This document shows, piece by piece, positions 1 to 7,756 of a stretch of DNA of 47,138 nt. The notes beneath the pieces are model-generated. The model had not been told where the DNA came from. It was given only the letters and a program-made list of their open reading frames with translations, and ran no database searches. Made by a program: the position numbers and the translations under genes. The stretch comes from Candidatus Heimdallarchaeota archaeon LC_3 (lineage in GTDB: Archaea; Asgardarchaeota; Heimdallarchaeia; Hodarchaeales; LC-3), in contig MDVS01000111.1 of the NCBI GenBank assembly GCA_001940645.1, positions 1-47,138 of the forward strand, read 5' to 3'. Every line of letters starts with the position of its first letter. Within the stretch, counting starts at the first letter, position 1.

Positions 1-31
1 ATATAATTCATTGATAAATCAAAATAAAAAA

Positions 32-178
32 ATGAAACTAAAGAATTTAAATGAAATGACCACAGAAATCAATAAATTCATAGATTTTTGTCACTTATAC
101 AATATTTATTCCATAGATGAAGAAAATACTCTAAGAAAACAAAAAATAAGAGATCATATAAAAATTTTAAGAAAATAA
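32..178 (+). CDS. short ORF at left edge, possibly the 3' end of a truncated gene
   Basis: The frame gives 48 residues from the ATG at 32 to a TAA at 176-178. The same frame stays open upstream to position 2, so this may be the end of a gene cut by the window rather than a complete small protein. The product is Lys/Glu/Ile rich and looks helical (EINKFIDF near the middle, basic C-terminus). I do not recognise a family. A weakly similar stretch (LNEFIDF) lies in a decayed frame near 12640. Coding status is uncertain. Confidence 0.3.
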   Translation: MKLKNLNEMTTEINKFIDFCHLYNIYSIDEENTLRKQKIRDHIKILRK

Positions 179-200
179 TGTAAAGAATGCAATTTAATGG

Positions 201-545
201 GTGGTTTCGATTTCTCGGAGTTCTAAAAAGAAGGATTTGCATAGGCGACCTTCAATTCAAAAGACTAGGATCATTAATAGATTTCAAAGATATGACGCCT
301 TCTCAGCTCAGACAGGAAAGACTTTGAAACAAATTGATCTTACCGAAAAAAAATATCAATCTTTTATTGAAACCTTAATTTCTGAAGGTATTTTGAAAAC
401 GTCATCAGCTAGTGGCACTGCTAAATATTGGCTTAAAGCAGAAAAAGTTAATCCTAAAGAGAAAGACAATAAATTCTTAATTACTTCAGTAGTATTTGCT
501 GTAACCTTTGTAATTATTATGTTTATTTTCTTTGCATTTTCATAA
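201..545 (+). CDS. small C-terminally membrane-anchored protein of unknown function
   Basis: This gene encodes 114 residues from a GTG start, and no in-frame ATG gives a better start. The N-terminal ~30 residues are very basic (SSKKKDLHRR). Residues ~35-80 look like a helical, possibly winged-helix segment ending in a short beta-type stretch (SGTAKYWLKAEK). One hydrophobic helix of ~21 residues follows near the C-terminus (ITSVVFAVTFVIIMFIFFAF). That layout fits a tail-anchored protein with a cytoplasmic N-terminal domain. It stands alone, followed by ~270 bp of non-coding AT-rich sequence before the Roadblock gene. No family was recognised. Confidence 0.6.
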   Translation: MVSISRSSKKKDLHRRPSIQKTRIINRFQRYDAFSAQTGKTLKQIDLTEKKYQSFIETLISEGILKTSSASGTAKYWLKAEKVNPKEKDNKFLITSVVFAVTFVIIMFIFFAFS

Positions 546-814
546 AATGTGTTTGTCCAGTATTTCGTTAAATAAAATTATCCCTTTTTTTATTTGTTAC
601 CATTAATAAAAAAAGGAGATAAATAGAAAGTTTTTAGTATAAAGAAATAATGATAATATTGAGTTATTTAATAGAGAATTAATTTAAAGAATTGTTAGTT
701 CATTAATAAACAACAAAGAATAAATATAATAAACTAATTTATTTAATCACTAAAATAGACTTATCATTACTGAATATAAATTTACTACTGAAATAATATT
801 TACAAGGGAAAAAG

Positions 815-1354
815 ATGTTTAATCCAAAAGATTTTGAAAATGTATTAACAAAAGTATTAAAAGCAGATCAGGGAATTAAAAAAGCAATTCTGGTAGACAG
901 AACTGGATTAACTGTTGCCCACGTATCCAGATTTTCATACTATGCATCTGATGCTGACTCTATTGGTGTTATTGCCTCAGCAGTATTTTGTGCTTCAGAA
1001 GAACAAGGTTCTTCTCTCAATATTGGTAGTTTGAATATCGTAACAAGTGAATTTGACACTGGGAAAATATTTGCAGTATCCACCGGGAGAGGAGTATTAT
1101 GCGTTATAACTGATCCAAGCATCAATCTTGGAATAATTCGTCTTGTTATGAGACGTGCATCTAAAGATCTTGCTGAAAAATTAGATACGTTTTTAGCAAG
1201 CCAAGGATCGATGATCGGTTCATCAACCGATATTTCAATGGGTAATATCTCTGGAAGCCCAATTTCCAGTGGGAGTAGTTCTGGAGGTCCTTCAATATCT
1301 CCAATGAATAAAGATGAACTTGAAGCTGCTTTGAAAGAGTTAGAAAAGTTTTAA
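815..1354 (+). CDS. Roadblock/LC7 domain protein with Gly/Ser-rich tail
   Basis: This is a 179-residue protein. Residues ~5-125 have the Roadblock/LC7 pattern: an N-terminal amphipathic helix (FENVLTKVLKAD), a strand pair around AILVDRTGLTVAHVS, a central helix (SIGVIASAVFCASEE), further strands (GSLNIVTSEFDTGKIFAVSTG, split across the sheet) and a C-terminal helix (GIIRLVMRRASKDLAEKLD). Residues ~130-165 are a flexible Ser/Gly-rich linker, and the last ~13 residues form an acidic helix (KDELEAALKEL) that could be a docking peptide. In MglB and Ragulator-type proteins such domains dimerise and act on small GTPases. That role is inferred here, and an Arf-like GTPase is encoded at 26724. An AAGGG stretch upstream of the ATG is a plausible ribosome-binding site. 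Confidence 0.8.
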   Translation: MFNPKDFENVLTKVLKADQGIKKAILVDRTGLTVAHVSRFSYYASDADSIGVIASAVFCASEEQGSSLNIGSLNIVTSEFDTGKIFAVSTGRGVLCVITDPSINLGIIRLVMRRASKDLAEKLDTFLASQGSMIGSSTDISMGNISGSPISSGSSSGGPSISPMNKDELEAALKELEKF

Positions 1355-1460
1355 ACTCTTTTTGCTTTAAATTTCTTCATTATGTGATATTTATCAGATT
1401 TTTCATCTTAAAAAGTTATTAATTCCTTATTTATTTTTGAAAAACAATCGACATAATTGT

Positions 1461-1470
1461 TTTAAATATT
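1461..1470 (+). promoter_or_regulatory. candidate TATA box for tRNA-Ser
   Basis: TTTAAATATT lies about 36 bp upstream of the tRNA 5' end, a reasonable distance for an archaeal TATA box plus a short 5' leader. A second AT-rich candidate (AAAATATAAT) ends directly at the gene and is too close. This rests on position only. Confidence 0.35.
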
Positions 1471-1505
1471 CATTTATTGTCTGATTACAAATTAAAATAT
1501 AATTT

Positions 1506-1636
1506 GCTGAGGTATCCAAGCCTGGATAAATCTTGTTTGTCTGCATTATCATTTAAACATTCTTTAGGGCATTATGGAGATAGCCTGCTAAGTTATTGGT
1601 GTTTACACCGCCGGAGTTCAAATCTCCGCCTCGGCG
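1506..1636 (+). tRNA. tRNA-Ser(GCU) with a 47-nt intron in the D-loop
   Basis: The acceptor stem 1506-1512 pairs with 1629-1635 (7 bp), with discriminator G at 1636 and no encoded CCA. The D stem TCC 1515-1517 pairs with GGA 1576-1578. The anticodon stem is 1580-1584 with 1592-1596, loop CTGCTAA and anticodon GCT at 1587-1589. The class II variable arm is GGTG 1598-1601 with CACC 1606-1609. The T stem is CGGAG 1612-1616 with CTCCG 1624-1628, loop TTCAAAT. The D-loop is interrupted after the conserved GG (1524-1525). A relaxed bulge-helix-bulge is visible: central helix GCCT 1520-1523 with GGGC 1567-1570, 3-nt bulge GGA 1524-1526, inner helix TAAA 1527-1530 with TTTA 1563-1566, and bulge ATT 1571-1573. 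Cleavage within the bulges predicts intron 1526-1572 and an 84-nt mature tRNA. The variable arm and GCU anticodon identify serine. Confidence 0.9.
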
Positions 1637-1671
1637 TAATTATAGAATAGAGTTTATATCGGGTTACATTA

Positions 1672-1947
1672 ATGGAACTACAAAAATTAAGATCAACTGG
1701 AGATATTTTAGAATTCAATATTGAAGGGGAAAACCATACTTTTCTTAATGTTTTAAGACAAATTTTGTCAGAAGAAATGTCAGAAGTGCAGTTTGCAGCA
1801 TACAAGAGCTTACAATATGAAAACCCTAAATTCTACGTAAGAGTAGAACCCAAAGAAAATCCCATCGATGTGATTGGAAAAGCTTCAATTAGAATTTCAG
1901 AAATTTGCGACGATTTAATAGCACAAATAGGAAAATTAAAGTTCTAA
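1672..1947 (+). CDS. rpoL: DNA-directed RNA polymerase subunit L (Rpo11)
   Basis: At 91 residues this matches archaeal Rpo11/RpoL, the small alpha-like subunit that pairs with RpoD (Rpo3) in the polymerase assembly platform. The family core is visible: a strand giving LEFNIEGENHTFLNVLRQIL with the conserved hydrophobic helix, then a short strand pair (FAAYKSLQYENPKFYVRVEP) and the C-terminal long helix (ISEICDDLIAQIGKLKF). It begins 35 bp after the tRNA-Ser gene on the same strand and is followed at 10 bp by an RNase III-family gene. The two proteins are probably co-transcribed. Confidence 0.93.
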   Translation: MELQKLRSTGDILEFNIEGENHTFLNVLRQILSEEMSEVQFAAYKSLQYENPKFYVRVEPKENPIDVIGKASIRISEICDDLIAQIGKLKF

Positions 1948-1957
1948 GGTAAAATTA

Positions 1958-2434
1958 TTGATTTCTACTAAAATCAAAGAAAAATTATTCAAATTTTATC
2001 CTTTAGATTTTCCAATACAGGTTAAAGATAAAGAAAATATGGAAAAGTTGAAGAGTTTTATTTTTGATATAAGGAATTCTTCTTTAGGTGATAGTTTAAT
2101 TAATTTCGCTTATTCATGTGCTAAAACGCTTAATAATGGAAAACCGTCGAGTAACAAAGTTCCAGACTTATTTTTAATAGAAGGATATTATAATAGCAAC
2201 ATTAAAGAATATTTGAAATTAACAGGAGAAAAAAAAAAACTTGGTAATTATTTAGAAGCGTTAATATTTCTATCTTGGGTATATAATTTGCTTACGTTGG
2301 ATGAGATAATTGAAAGATTGACTGAGGAAATGAATCCAGAAATGTTCATATCTTCAATAGACGAAAAAAGGTCAGCAGAAAAATCTTTTTCTCGATTATT
2401 TAATATCATTAATAATCTAATTTTTGAAAAATAA
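1958..2434 (+). CDS. archaeal ribonuclease III family protein (PF11469-like)
   Basis: This gene encodes 158 residues from a TTG start 10 bp after rpoL. The motif SLGDSLINFAYSCAKTL at ~residues 42-58 and the following GKPSSNKVPDLFL match the archaeal RNase III-like family, in which a GDS(L/I)xNF signature takes the place of the bacterial RNase III core. A helical region with YLEALIFLSWVYNLLT completes the all-helical domain. No double-stranded-RNA binding domain is present. Family membership is from motif recognition. The RNA substrate is unknown, and the acidic catalytic set of bacterial RNase III is not fully recognisable. Confidence 0.7.
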   Translation: MISTKIKEKLFKFYPLDFPIQVKDKENMEKLKSFIFDIRNSSLGDSLINFAYSCAKTLNNGKPSSNKVPDLFLIEGYYNSNIKEYLKLTGEKKKLGNYLEALIFLSWVYNLLTLDEIIERLTEEMNPEMFISSIDEKRSAEKSFSRLFNIINNLIFEK

Positions 2435-2470
2435 ATATTTTCTTTGTTCAAATTCCGGAAAAAAATCAAA

Positions 2471-3019
2471 ATGGAACCATACATACACTCTTCTGCATTT
2501 ATAGAAGAAGGTTCAAGTATTGGTCATGGAAGCAAAATTTGGCATCATGTTCAAATCCGTTCAGGTGCCAAAATCGGTAATAAATGTATTATTGGTAAAG
2601 GAGTATTTATTGATGCTAATGTCGTTATTGGAAATAATGTTAAGATCCAAAATTATGTTTCGGTCTATCAAGGAGTAACAGTTGAGGATAATGTTTTTAT
2701 TGGTCCACATGTCGTATTTACTAATGATTTACGACCAAGAGCAGAAGAAAATTGGGAAATTACAAAAACTACTGTTGAGAAAGGTGTTTCGATTGGAGCT
2801 AACTCCACTGTGATATGTGGAATCACAATAGGACAATATGCTATGGTAGGAGCGGGATCTGTTGTGACAAAGTCTATTCAAAAACATTGTCTTGTGTTTG
2901 GAAATCCCGCAAAGTTTTCGAGCTATATTTGCTTTTGTGGAAATAAATTAGATTCTGATTCTACGAAAAATCTTTTAACTTGTAAAAAATGTAAAAAAAA
3001 AGTTGATTTATCGATTTAA
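2471..3019 (+). CDS. left-handed beta-helix sugar N-acetyltransferase (WbpD/WlbB-like) with zinc ribbon
   Basis: This gene encodes 182 residues from the ATG at 2471. A TTG nine codons upstream adds only a basic stretch. Residues ~1-150 are hexapeptide repeats (ISIGHGSKIW, GAKIGNKCIIGKGVFI and similar turns), and GPHVVFTNDLRPRA matches UDP-2-acetamido-3-amino-2,3-dideoxy-glucuronate N-acetyltransferases, which use acetyl-CoA to acetylate amino-UDP-sugars for surface glycans or N-glycans. The coil ends with AGSVVTKSI and FGNPAK. The C-terminus adds a zinc-ribbon-type pair (CFC and CKKC, residues ~155-175), as in several relatives. It probably serves archaeal glycan assembly, but no other sugar gene is adjacent. 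Confidence 0.85.
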   Translation: MEPYIHSSAFIEEGSSIGHGSKIWHHVQIRSGAKIGNKCIIGKGVFIDANVVIGNNVKIQNYVSVYQGVTVEDNVFIGPHVVFTNDLRPRAEENWEITKTTVEKGVSIGANSTVICGITIGQYAMVGAGSVVTKSIQKHCLVFGNPAKFSSYICFCGNKLDSDSTKNLLTCKKCKKKVDLSI

Positions 3020-3026
3020 TTGTAGA

Positions 3027-4328
3027 CTAATGCCCTAAAACGATAATATACTCATTTCTATTTAAGACTCCAGATATTATAGTTGGTTTATTACGATTAG
3101 AAAGTAAGATAAATTTAGGTCCTGAAAATACATTCTTTAACTGCTCTCTAAGTAAATAGTGAGTCATTTTAAAATTAATATTTATTAAATCATCTAATTT
3201 CCCATAATATAACTTACTGTCCTTCAAATGAAATTCGTATTCAATTTCACGAATTAAGGTAGAAATTACCAAATTTTCATTCTTGAGATTAACCTCCGGG
3301 GTATTAGTTAACTTATTTAAAAATTCCTGAAACCAATCATTTATTATTTCATCCTCTTTCCCTTTTTGTGTACTCGCGCTTTCCAACATTTTTTCATTTT
3401 CTGAATAATTTAAATCAACTTCAACGGATGAAGAATTTATTTTTAATGATCTTAGTTGTTCCTCAGTAATGTTATCAGTTTTTTTATCGATTTGGTTTAT
3501 GTTTTCTAAAGAGTTAACCGAATCAAGTAAATTTGATTCATTTACGTCAAGAATTTCTTTATTTTCAATTGTATCCTTTAATAGAATTTCTTCCTCCCTC
3601 TGTGAATAATTAATTGGAACAGGCTCTAATAAAGATTCATTAAAGAATTTGATAATTAATGCTAATAGATCAAAATAAGTTAATTTCAATGTCCTTAGAG
3701 CTATTTCTATTATCTCTTTTATAAAAATACCTTCATTCTGGGCTAATTTTCGATTGAAATCGTTGATAATATTATATAATCCTGCAAATTCTTCATCATT
3801 ATCTTTTAAATTATCTATATGTGATTTAGTTAACTGCTGAGGGTATAATATGTCTAACCACAGATACCCTTCAAAAAATGCTGCTGAATCTGAGAAAGCG
3901 TTAGTATTACCAGCAAAGTTTAATATTTCATTTTTAAAAATTAAGGTGAAATTTGCAGTTGCTTCTTTTAATCTCGTTTTAAAGTGATTACTGCATGTTT
4001 TTGAGCAAAAACAAGCAATTATAATACCATTTTCGTCACTTGGGATACTTTGACAGTAGTAGACAATTAATCCCTGCTCTCCACCTGAAATTTCTTTAAC
4101 TTCGATTCGATCTTCTTTTTTACTAAATTTTTGTGGACTTATTTCTTTTATCATAGTGATTATAGCTTGTAGTAGGCCGGATATCAATAAGTCTAGAATT
4201 TCAACTCTTCCGATATCGATAGAATACAAAGTTATTCCATAATTATTAAACACAATTAAGTATTCTAAATTAATTAAGTCATCTAGTAATTCTGGATATA
4301 TCTCAAGATTCCGGTATTTTTTATTCAT
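3027..4328 (-). CDS. longin-like domain protein with charged linker
   Basis: This is a 433-residue soluble protein. Residues ~20-135 show a profilin/longin-type pattern: a strand pair LEYLIVFNNYGITLYSID, an Ile/Leu-rich helix (ISGLLQAIITMIKEI), strands GLIVYYCQS and GIIIACFCS, and a long helix with FKTRLKEATANFTLIFKNEI. Residues ~140-245 look helical. Residues ~250-335 are a low-complexity Glu/Asn/Ser linker. Residues ~335-433 form a second small domain that ends in two strands (KFILLSNRNK, YIIVLGH). Comparable Asgard proteins carry longin-like modules associated with small GTPases. The assignment is by pattern only, and the partner is unknown. It is convergent with the acetyltransferase gene, with 7 bp between stops. 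Confidence 0.6.
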   Translation of the reverse strand: MNKKYRNLEIYPELLDDLINLEYLIVFNNYGITLYSIDIGRVEILDLLISGLLQAIITMIKEISPQKFSKKEDRIEVKEISGGEQGLIVYYCQSIPSDENGIIIACFCSKTCSNHFKTRLKEATANFTLIFKNEILNFAGNTNAFSDSAAFFEGYLWLDILYPQQLTKSHIDNLKDNDEEFAGLYNIINDFNRKLAQNEGIFIKEIIEIALRTLKLTYFDLLALIIKFFNESLLEPVPINYSQREEEILLKDTIENKEILDVNESNLLDSVNSLENINQIDKKTDNITEEQLRSLKINSSSVEVDLNYSENEKMLESASTQKGKEDEIINDWFQEFLNKLTNTPEVNLKNENLVISTLIREIEYEFHLKDSKLYYGKLDDLININFKMTHYLLREQLKNVFSGPKFILLSNRNKPTIISGVLNRNEYIIVLGH

Positions 4329-4451
4329 ATATGGTTACCAAATAATTCAAATTTATTAAATTATTAATAATTTTAGGTTAAGGTATGAATCTTGAAAAAT
4401 TTAATAAAAAAAGCGAATATGAATAATTAACTGATTTGAATTTTGTAAATT

Positions 4452-6092
4452 TTACTCAAATTTCCTTTTCCAAATAATTGACAGGACAGTCGCTAGCATA
4501 AAAGAAATTCCAAATAATTTATACTCTGCTGTTTCAATAGCAGTATTGTTATTGAAATTCACTTCTAAATAGGTTAATTTCAATCCATGGTAGTACTCCA
4601 GCTTGGAACCGTCCCAGAAAGATAAATTTGTCTTTAATAGATAATTGGTATTAAGAGAATTATACAAGTCGAAAGGTATTAAGAAATTATTAGCTGTAGA
4701 ATAATTGTTTAATAGATCGTAATATAATTCAATGTATTTAGAATAAACAGACAATAATTTTTGATCTCTAAAAGTTGAATTATACAAATTCATCTGTGAT
4801 TCAAATAACAAATTATCTTTTACTACTAAATTATAGTTTTCTCTATCATAATTAAGGATATCGTAATTTTGAATTGAATTCTTTACTCTATTTAATGTTT
4901 CAAGCTGATATTGTATTTTCTTATTGAATTCTCCCTGATTTGAATGGTTTATTGATTTTTTCTCATCAATTAGAACATTTAACTTAATCGAATTTTCTAG
5001 ATTATTAAAATATGAAAAATCTCCTAAACTTTCACTTGCATATAGAAATAGCTCATTTCCTGGCAATTTAATCCGTTTTCCTACCTCTTCTTTAGAATAT
5101 ACTGACACCGCAGGAAAATTGATGTGCTGAGCTGGCCAACCGTCAAAATCAATCTCAATTTGGTTTGAATTAATCTGTTCAGAATGGTTCCAGGTAATGT
5201 CTAACGGTAATGTTTCATTAACAACTAGTTTATTCAATTCACCAATAGTTACTTTATTTTCAATACTGGTTATCCCCGATTCTTTATTTTTAATTATAAC
5301 ATATTCAAATGAAACTGAATCAAACAACGTTATGTACATTATATTTAATCCATAAGTTAATGGTAAAATTGTGGATTCTGGTAAAAATGGGTCTAATTCA
5401 ATTTTTAAATCTGGAGGCAATTCTTGCCAAAAAAATATTACATTTTCATACGTTATTTGGAACTTTTCACTATTTATCTCATATGAAACCTTTGATTCTT
5501 GTAGTTCTGGGAAAAAAGTTTCTTTGAATTTGTTTTTAATTAATTCTGGAACGATTGTCAATCCATTATAAACCTTTAAATCCTTGTTTGAGTAGATACT
5601 AAATCCTGCATGTTGAAAAAGGAAAGCTACATTATATGAATTATTTAGAGCTATATTTGCAAATAAAAAAGGTGTTATCAATGATGAATTCATATCAAAA
5701 GCTTTGAATCCTGGAAAATTTTGTGAATAATTAGCATTAACATTAGAAGCGATTAAGATACTCAAATTTGGATTTACAAAATTTGTTGAGGAAAATACTG
5801 AATTGATATCTATATTTGGGTTATTATCTTTAAAATTTCCATTTAATGTCCAATTATTAGAAGAAAAACCAGAAGAAATTAGGTTAAAATTTTCACTTGG
5901 AGTATTTACATCAATTAATCCTGAAATAGGACTATTTGATAAGAAATTGTTAGGGCTATTATTTGAAAATAATTTCAGATTTGATGGAGCTATTGATGTA
6001 TCATTGATTTGAGAACTTATATTTAAAGAATTCATCAATAATATTAAAGAAATCAAAGTACCAACAGAGACAATAAGAAATTTTTTCTTCAT
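4452..6092 (-). CDS. secreted, C-terminally anchored surface protein
   Basis: This protein has 546 residues. The N-terminus is a signal peptide (MKKKFLIVSVGTLISLILL, then SLNISSQ). The ectodomain is rich in Asn/Ser with many N-x-S/T sequons. The C-terminus is a single hydrophobic segment followed by a basic end (ATVLSIIWKRKFE), a membrane anchor. A central region resembles the 579-residue surface protein at 17783: the blocks YENVIFFWQE, LFDSVSFEYVI and INFPAVSVYSKEEVGKRI correspond to YTNFFVVWQD, LFDYLTFTYTI and VTIPSLSFYTGEAVNKRI there. It follows the membrane regulator gene by 41 bp on the same strand, so the two are probably one operon. No catalytic motif is seen. Confidence 0.75.
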   Translation of the reverse strand: MKKKFLIVSVGTLISLILLMNSLNISSQINDTSIAPSNLKLFSNNSPNNFLSNSPISGLIDVNTPSENFNLISSGFSSNNWTLNGNFKDNNPNIDINSVFSSTNFVNPNLSILIASNVNANYSQNFPGFKAFDMNSSLITPFLFANIALNNSYNVAFLFQHAGFSIYSNKDLKVYNGLTIVPELIKNKFKETFFPELQESKVSYEINSEKFQITYENVIFFWQELPPDLKIELDPFLPESTILPLTYGLNIMYITLFDSVSFEYVIIKNKESGITSIENKVTIGELNKLVVNETLPLDITWNHSEQINSNQIEIDFDGWPAQHINFPAVSVYSKEEVGKRIKLPGNELFLYASESLGDFSYFNNLENSIKLNVLIDEKKSINHSNQGEFNKKIQYQLETLNRVKNSIQNYDILNYDRENYNLVVKDNLLFESQMNLYNSTFRDQKLLSVYSKYIELYYDLLNNYSTANNFLIPFDLYNSLNTNYLLKTNLSFWDGSKLEYYHGLKLTYLEVNFNNNTAIETAEYKLFGISFMLATVLSIIWKRKFE

Positions 6093-6133
6093 TTTGTAAC
6101 ATCAAACCTTTGCAGTTATCTTTCTTTCAACGT

Positions 6134-7591
6134 CTATGTTTCCATTTTTTTACTTATTATAGGAGGAATAAAATAAAAAATCTTCTTTTCTTTTATTTTG
6201 TTAACATAACCCGAATTCTCAAACTTTTTAAGATGATATCTTGCTGTTTCTACATGACAATCAGTTTTTTTGGCAATTGTAGCTAAATCTAATGGTTTTT
6301 TCTTTTTCTTTAAAAATTCCCAAATTTTTTTTGCCTGTTCACTTTGTATTGGTAAAATGGATTCACCATTTTCTCCAAGATCGCTATTTATAGGTAAAAA
6401 TATCGTATAACGTCCTACCTTAGTACTTTCGATTAAATTGAAATCCGATAAAGTTTGTAAATGCCATAATAGGGTTGAAACACCACATCCTACATTTCTC
6501 TGGACCTCTCTTAAATGGATACCACGAGGATGATCTTCAATGAACATTAATATTCTTGATCGTGTGTCATTTTCAAGTAAATCGGTTCTACTTAATCTTC
6601 GCCTTGAAGGAATATAAGAAATATGTGCAATAATACCAATTATGAAAATCATTATAGTTAGAATGATTTCCTTCCACTTAGATAGTAAAAAAAACAAAAA
6701 TGTGCCAATAACGCTAATGAGACCTAAAGTTAAAACAATTTCATTAACTTCTGGGGTAACTAAAGTACTAGAAGTTCCCTCCCTTCCAGAAGTTGAAAAT
6801 TCTCCTAATAATGTAAATATATTAATAAGAGGATCTGATATTTGCATATTATTACTATGACCGTTAAGATTTGATCTAAACTCAAATTTGGTAGTTCTTT
6901 CATTATTAACTTTGGGAATATAATCGATACTAAAGGTCCCTATAATGATTTTTTCTTTTGTGTTTTTGGGTATAAAAATACCACTTCGAACTTTGTCAGA
7001 TGAATTTCCTTGGATGGGTATGTTACCTGAAATAACAGAAGAATAGCTTTTGTCAATTGTAATCAAGCTAGATTTTGTTTTAACTTGAAGAGTAGTTTCA
7101 TTATTAGGCCAATCGTCGATGAAATCATTAGGAAGTATTTCTAATTCCAAAATAGTTGATGAATTTTTTTGCAACGGATATATTAAGGGAGATATTCCTA
7201 AAATACCAAAATTATTAAGGTTAAAACTATGCTGAATAATATTAAAATACGCTGACATAATAAACAAACCTTTCCCTTTTTCTATCCAGTCAAATGTTAT
7301 TTTCGGAAGAAATGGTTTATCTGTAGATGAGTAAAATATCCAAATTGACTTGAATTGATCAACAAAAGATGAATTTTTATAATCCCACTGTGTAGATGCA
7401 TTAATAAGAGTGATATTAGCTTTTATACCTTGTCCTAATTCTTTAATTAATTCCATGTCTGAATTTGATCCATAAAGTGCTAAAATTATTGGATCCCTTG
7501 TATTTCCAGAAATAGGATAAGGTGAACTATTTATAAGAGATAGCAAGATCATTATCTGAAGTAAAAACAGTAAATAGGGTTTTATATGCAT
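6134..7591 (-). CDS. membrane-anchored one-component regulator: extracytoplasmic sensor, two TMs, two winged helices
   Basis: This protein has 485 residues. A signal/TM segment occupies residues ~5-25 (LLFLLQIMILLSLINSSPY). Residues ~30-275 are predicted outside and look like a glutamine-amidotransferase/ThuA-type alpha-beta fold (PIILALYGSNSDMELIKEL, then SIWIFYSSTDKP and GKGLFIMSAYF), though no catalytic Cys is visible. Two closely spaced TMs at ~285-330 end at SRRR. Residues ~335-405 and ~415-480 are two winged-helix DNA-binding domains (IHLREVQRNVGCGVSTLLWH; TIAKKTDCHVETARYHLKKF). This layout is a one-component transmembrane transcription regulator. The adjacent downstream surface-protein gene is the obvious candidate target. 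The ligand is unknown. Confidence 0.75.
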   Translation of the reverse strand: MHIKPYLLFLLQIMILLSLINSSPYPISGNTRDPIILALYGSNSDMELIKELGQGIKANITLINASTQWDYKNSSFVDQFKSIWIFYSSTDKPFLPKITFDWIEKGKGLFIMSAYFNIIQHSFNLNNFGILGISPLIYPLQKNSSTILELEILPNDFIDDWPNNETTLQVKTKSSLITIDKSYSSVISGNIPIQGNSSDKVRSGIFIPKNTKEKIIIGTFSIDYIPKVNNERTTKFEFRSNLNGHSNNMQISDPLINIFTLLGEFSTSGREGTSSTLVTPEVNEIVLTLGLISVIGTFLFFLLSKWKEIILTIMIFIIGIIAHISYIPSRRRLSRTDLLENDTRSRILMFIEDHPRGIHLREVQRNVGCGVSTLLWHLQTLSDFNLIESTKVGRYTIFLPINSDLGENGESILPIQSEQAKKIWEFLKKKKKPLDLATIAKKTDCHVETARYHLKKFENSGYVNKIKEKKIFYFIPPIISKKMET

Positions 7592-7756
7592 TCCATGTTA
7601 TAGTATTTTTTGGCATCTATTAACATTTTCTGAACCTATTTTTTGGAGACAATTATTTGCAGAAAATAATAGATTAATAATCAAAAGAGTTTTATGAGGA
7701 TTTAATAGATCTTTATTAAATTGTTATTTCATTATTACTCTATAACTTGATTTGTA

